64,000 bases of DNA, from positions 1,860,001-1,924,000 of the forward strand of contig CAVPUA010000003.1 of assembly GCA_963708805.1 (NCBI GenBank), written 5' to 3'. The notes under the pieces are model-generated. The model did not search any database. It had not been told where the DNA came from and was given only the letters and a program-made list of their open reading frames with translations. The position numbers and the translations under genes were made by a program. The DNA comes from CAVPUA01 sp963708805 (lineage in GTDB: Bacteria > Actinomycetota > Actinomycetes > Mycobacteriales > Jatrophihabitantaceae). Positions within the stretch are counted from its first letter, which is position 1; every line of letters begins with the position of its first letter. Below, piece by piece: positions 61,921 through 64,000 of this stretch.

Positions 61921-64000
61921 ATGCCGTCTTCCCGCCAACCCGATCAGTCCGCCCCGAAGCGTACGAGCCCTACCGGCGTAGGGGCGAGCGACCCCGGCGC
62001 GCTGGACTCGCGTGCGCAGGCCGGCCAATATCTCACGACCACGCAGGGGCTCCGGCTGCCCGACACGGATCACTCCCTCAAGGCCGGCGACCGTGGACCG
62101 ACGCTGCTCGAAGACTTCCACCTGCGCGAGAAGATCACCCACTTCGACCACGAGCGCATTCCGGAACGAGTCGTTCACGCCCGGGGCGCGGCCGCGCATG
62201 GGATCTTCGAGTCCTACGGAACCGCGACGTCGGTGACCAAGGCCGGCTTCCTGGCCAAGGGACAGCAGACCGACGTCTTCGTGCGATTCTCAACCGTCCT
62301 CGGCTCGCGAGGTTCCGCCGATACCGTCCGCGATACGCGAGGCTTTGCGGTGAAGTTCTACACCGAGCAGGGGACGTTCGATCTGGTCGGAAACAACATG
62401 CCGGTCTTCTTCATCCAGGACGGCATCAAGTTCCCCGACATCATCCACGCCGCCAAACCGCACCCCGACCGGGAGATCCCGCAGGCGCAATCGGCGCATG
62501 ACACCTTCTGGGATTTCGTCTCGCTGCACACCGAGGCGACTCACCACGTCTTCTGGAACATGTCTGACCGAGGCATCCCGCGTTCCTATCGGACGATGGA
62601 AGGTTTCGGCGTGCACACCTTCCGCCTCGTCAACGCCAAGGACGAGACGAGTCTGGTCAAGTTCCATTGGAAGCCGATCGCGGGAGTTCACTCGCTGGTC
62701 TGGGAAGAGGCCCAGATCGCCGCGGGCGTCGACCCTGACTTCCACCGTCGCGACCTGGCCGACGGCATTGAGGCCGGCGCCTTCCTCGAGTACGAACTCG
62801 GCATCCAAGTGATGCCCGACGACGGAACCGACACCTTCGAGGGCATCGACCTCCTCGATCCGACCAAGATCGTCCCCGAAGAACTCGCGCCGGTGCAGCT
62901 AATCGGCAAGCTCACCCTCAACCGCAATCCCACCAACTATTTCGCCGAGACCGAGCAGGTCGCCTTCCATACCGGCCATCTCGTGCCCGGCATCGAGGTC
63001 ACCAACGACCCGTTGATGCAGGCGCGGCTGTTCTCCTATCTCGACACGCAGCTGACCCGTCTTGGCGGCCCGAACTTCAGCCAGCTGCCGATCAACCGGC
63101 CGCACGCGCCCGTCAACGACATGCTCCGCGACGGCATGCACCAGACCGCGATCCACACCGGGCTCGCCCCCTATCACCCGAACAGCATCGACGACGACGA
63201 ACCTATGCTGGCCACCGAGGAAGAGGGCGGATACGTCCAGGTTCCGCGTGCGGTCGAGGGTTCGGTGGTGCGGGCCCAACCAGCGTCGTTCGACGACCAC
63301 TTCTCCCAGGCCGCCATGTTCTATCGCAGCTTGAGCGCGATCGAGCAGGCGCACATCGCCGAAGCCTTCACCTTCGAGCTCGGCAAGGTCTACGAGCAGG
63401 CGATCAAGCAGCGAGAACTGGTCGTTCTGGCCAACGTCGATGCTGACCTCTGCGCTCAGGTCGCGGCGGGCCTGGGGCTGCCGGCTCCGAAGGGCGCCGC
63501 CGTCGAAGAGGGCATCGTGTCACCAGCCTTGTCGCAGGTCGTAGTAACTCCCGGGCCGGTTGCAGGCCGCAAGGTCGGCATCATCGCCGATACCGGCTCC
63601 GATCTCGCTGGAGTCAATCAGCTCATCAAGGCGCTCGCCAAGGTCGGTGTGAAGGGCTTGGTTATAGCTCCGGTCGGCGGTGTGTTGAAGAAGGGTCGTC
63701 AAACCGTCGCCGTCGAACGGACCTTACTGACGGCGCGTTCCATCGAGTTCGACGCCATGGTCATCGCGGGTGGAACGGCGTCGAGCGGTGACATCAAGCT
63801 GATCTTGCTCATTCAGGAGGCGTACCGGCACTGCAAGGCCATCGCCGGCTGGGGCGACGCAGCCGACCTCCTCGGCGCCGTCGGGATTCCGGCCAGTGGA
63901 CCCGGTGTTGCCGTTGCCGAGAGTATGGGCAAGCCGTTCGTTGACGCGCTGATCGCCAGTTTGGGCTTGCACCGAGCATGGGACCGGGCACCAGAGGTGA
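61921..64000 (+). CDS. katE: Large-subunit catalase, KatE/HPII type (3' partial)
   Basis: A haem catalase that splits H2O2 into water and oxygen. The reading is open from ATG 61921 to the window edge: 693 residues without a stop. Catalytic residues are visible as His in RVVHARGAAAHG and Asn in GNNMPVFFIQDG. The proximal haem Tyr is in ARLFSYLDTQLTRLG. A C-terminal flavodoxin/DJ-1-like domain (from GRKVGIIADTGSDLAGVNQL) marks the large clade-2 form (about 750 residues in E. coli). The last visible segment, ASLGLHRAWDRAPEV, corresponds to the usual C-terminus. GGAGCG precedes the ATG, and TACGGT (61860-61865) is a possible -10. It uses more A/T-ending codons than earlier genes. Confidence 0.95.
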   Translation, partial: MPSSRQPDQSAPKRTSPTGVGASDPGALDSRAQAGQYLTTTQGLRLPDTDHSLKAGDRGPTLLEDFHLREKITHFDHERIPERVVHARGAAAHGIFESYGTATSVTKAGFLAKGQQTDVFVRFSTVLGSRGSADTVRDTRGFAVKFYTEQGTFDLVGNNMPVFFIQDGIKFPDIIHAAKPHPDREIPQAQSAHDTFWDFVSLHTEATHHVFWNMSDRGIPRSYRTMEGFGVHTFRLVNAKDETSLVKFHWKPIAGVHSLVWEEAQIAAGVDPDFHRRDLADGIEAGAFLEYELGIQVMPDDGTDTFEGIDLLDPTKIVPEELAPVQLIGKLTLNRNPTNYFAETEQVAFHTGHLVPGIEVTNDPLMQARLFSYLDTQLTRLGGPNFSQLPINRPHAPVNDMLRDGMHQTAIHTGLAPYHPNSIDDDEPMLATEEEGGYVQVPRAVEGSVVRAQPASFDDHFSQAAMFYRSLSAIEQAHIAEAFTFELGKVYEQAIKQRELVVLANVDADLCAQVAAGLGLPAPKGAAVEEGIVSPALSQVVVTPGPVAGRKVGIIADTGSDLAGVNQLIKALAKVGVKGLVIAPVGGVLKKGRQTVAVERTLLTARSIEFDAMVIAGGTASSGDIKLILLIQEAYRHCKAIAGWGDAADLLGAVGIPASGPGVAVAESMGKPFVDALIASLGLHRAWDRAPEV

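Overview
This is 64 kb of chromosomal, very GC-rich actinobacterial DNA. The evidence is the gene order (recG-rsmD-coaD-SepIVA-like-DUF177-rpmF-rnc-mutM-smc-ftsY, then amt-glnB-glnD), frequent GTG starts, -10 boxes of the type TANNNT placed 6 to 8 nt before start codons, an AftD-type arabinosyltransferase and ANTAR regulators. The presence of AftD, DUF2613 and DUF3068 proteins points to the neighbourhood of Mycobacteriales, Frankiales or Nakamurellales. I cannot name a genus.

Layout. 0-11.7 kb: DNA repair, CoA and ribosome genes, then smc and a lipoprotein. 11.7-19.5 kb: ftsY, a threonine-to-glycine operon (tdh-kbl), and a nitrogen cluster (amt-glnB-glnD). 19.7-27.6 kb: gltB, pyk, tesB, a reverse-strand tRNA-Leu and the ANTAR response regulator pdtaR. 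27.9-34.1 kb: a five-gene branched-chain amino-acid ABC transporter (livJHMGF). 34.2-37.6 kb: a GNAT acetyltransferase and polA. 37.6-54.7 kb: a cell-envelope block with two methyltransferases, an exported hydrolase, a flippase, a short AftD-like protein, DUF2613, a GT4 glycosyltransferase, AftD, an acyltransferase, a large unassigned membrane protein, DUF3068 and a WS/DGAT acyltransferase. 55-57.6 kb: rpsA, coaE and a tRNA-Gly/Cys/Val cluster. 57.7-64 kb: a HAD phosphatase, a UvrA paralogue, a GAF-ANTAR regulator and a large catalase that runs off the window.

How the genes fit together: AmtB, PII (with Tyr51), GlnD and GltB form an ammonium uptake and assimilation module. Tdh and Kbl break threonine down to glycine. 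The liv genes import branched-chain amino acids. The envelope block resembles, from memory, the mycobacterial aftD neighbourhood and probably builds, lipidates and exports a surface glycan or glycolipid.

Quality warning: many essential genes are interrupted by single-base frameshifts, nearly all apparent +1 insertions. They cluster at about 0.4-6.2, 11.4-22.0, 25.7-30.8 and 53.0-54.5 kb. smc, 22.1-25.6 kb, 30.9-52.9 kb and 54.8-64 kb show none. I read these as consensus errors rather than pseudogenes, so each affected gene is annotated as one CDS with its frameshift positions. No CRISPR array, insertion sequence or prophage was seen. No stretch longer than 300 bp lacks a gene.
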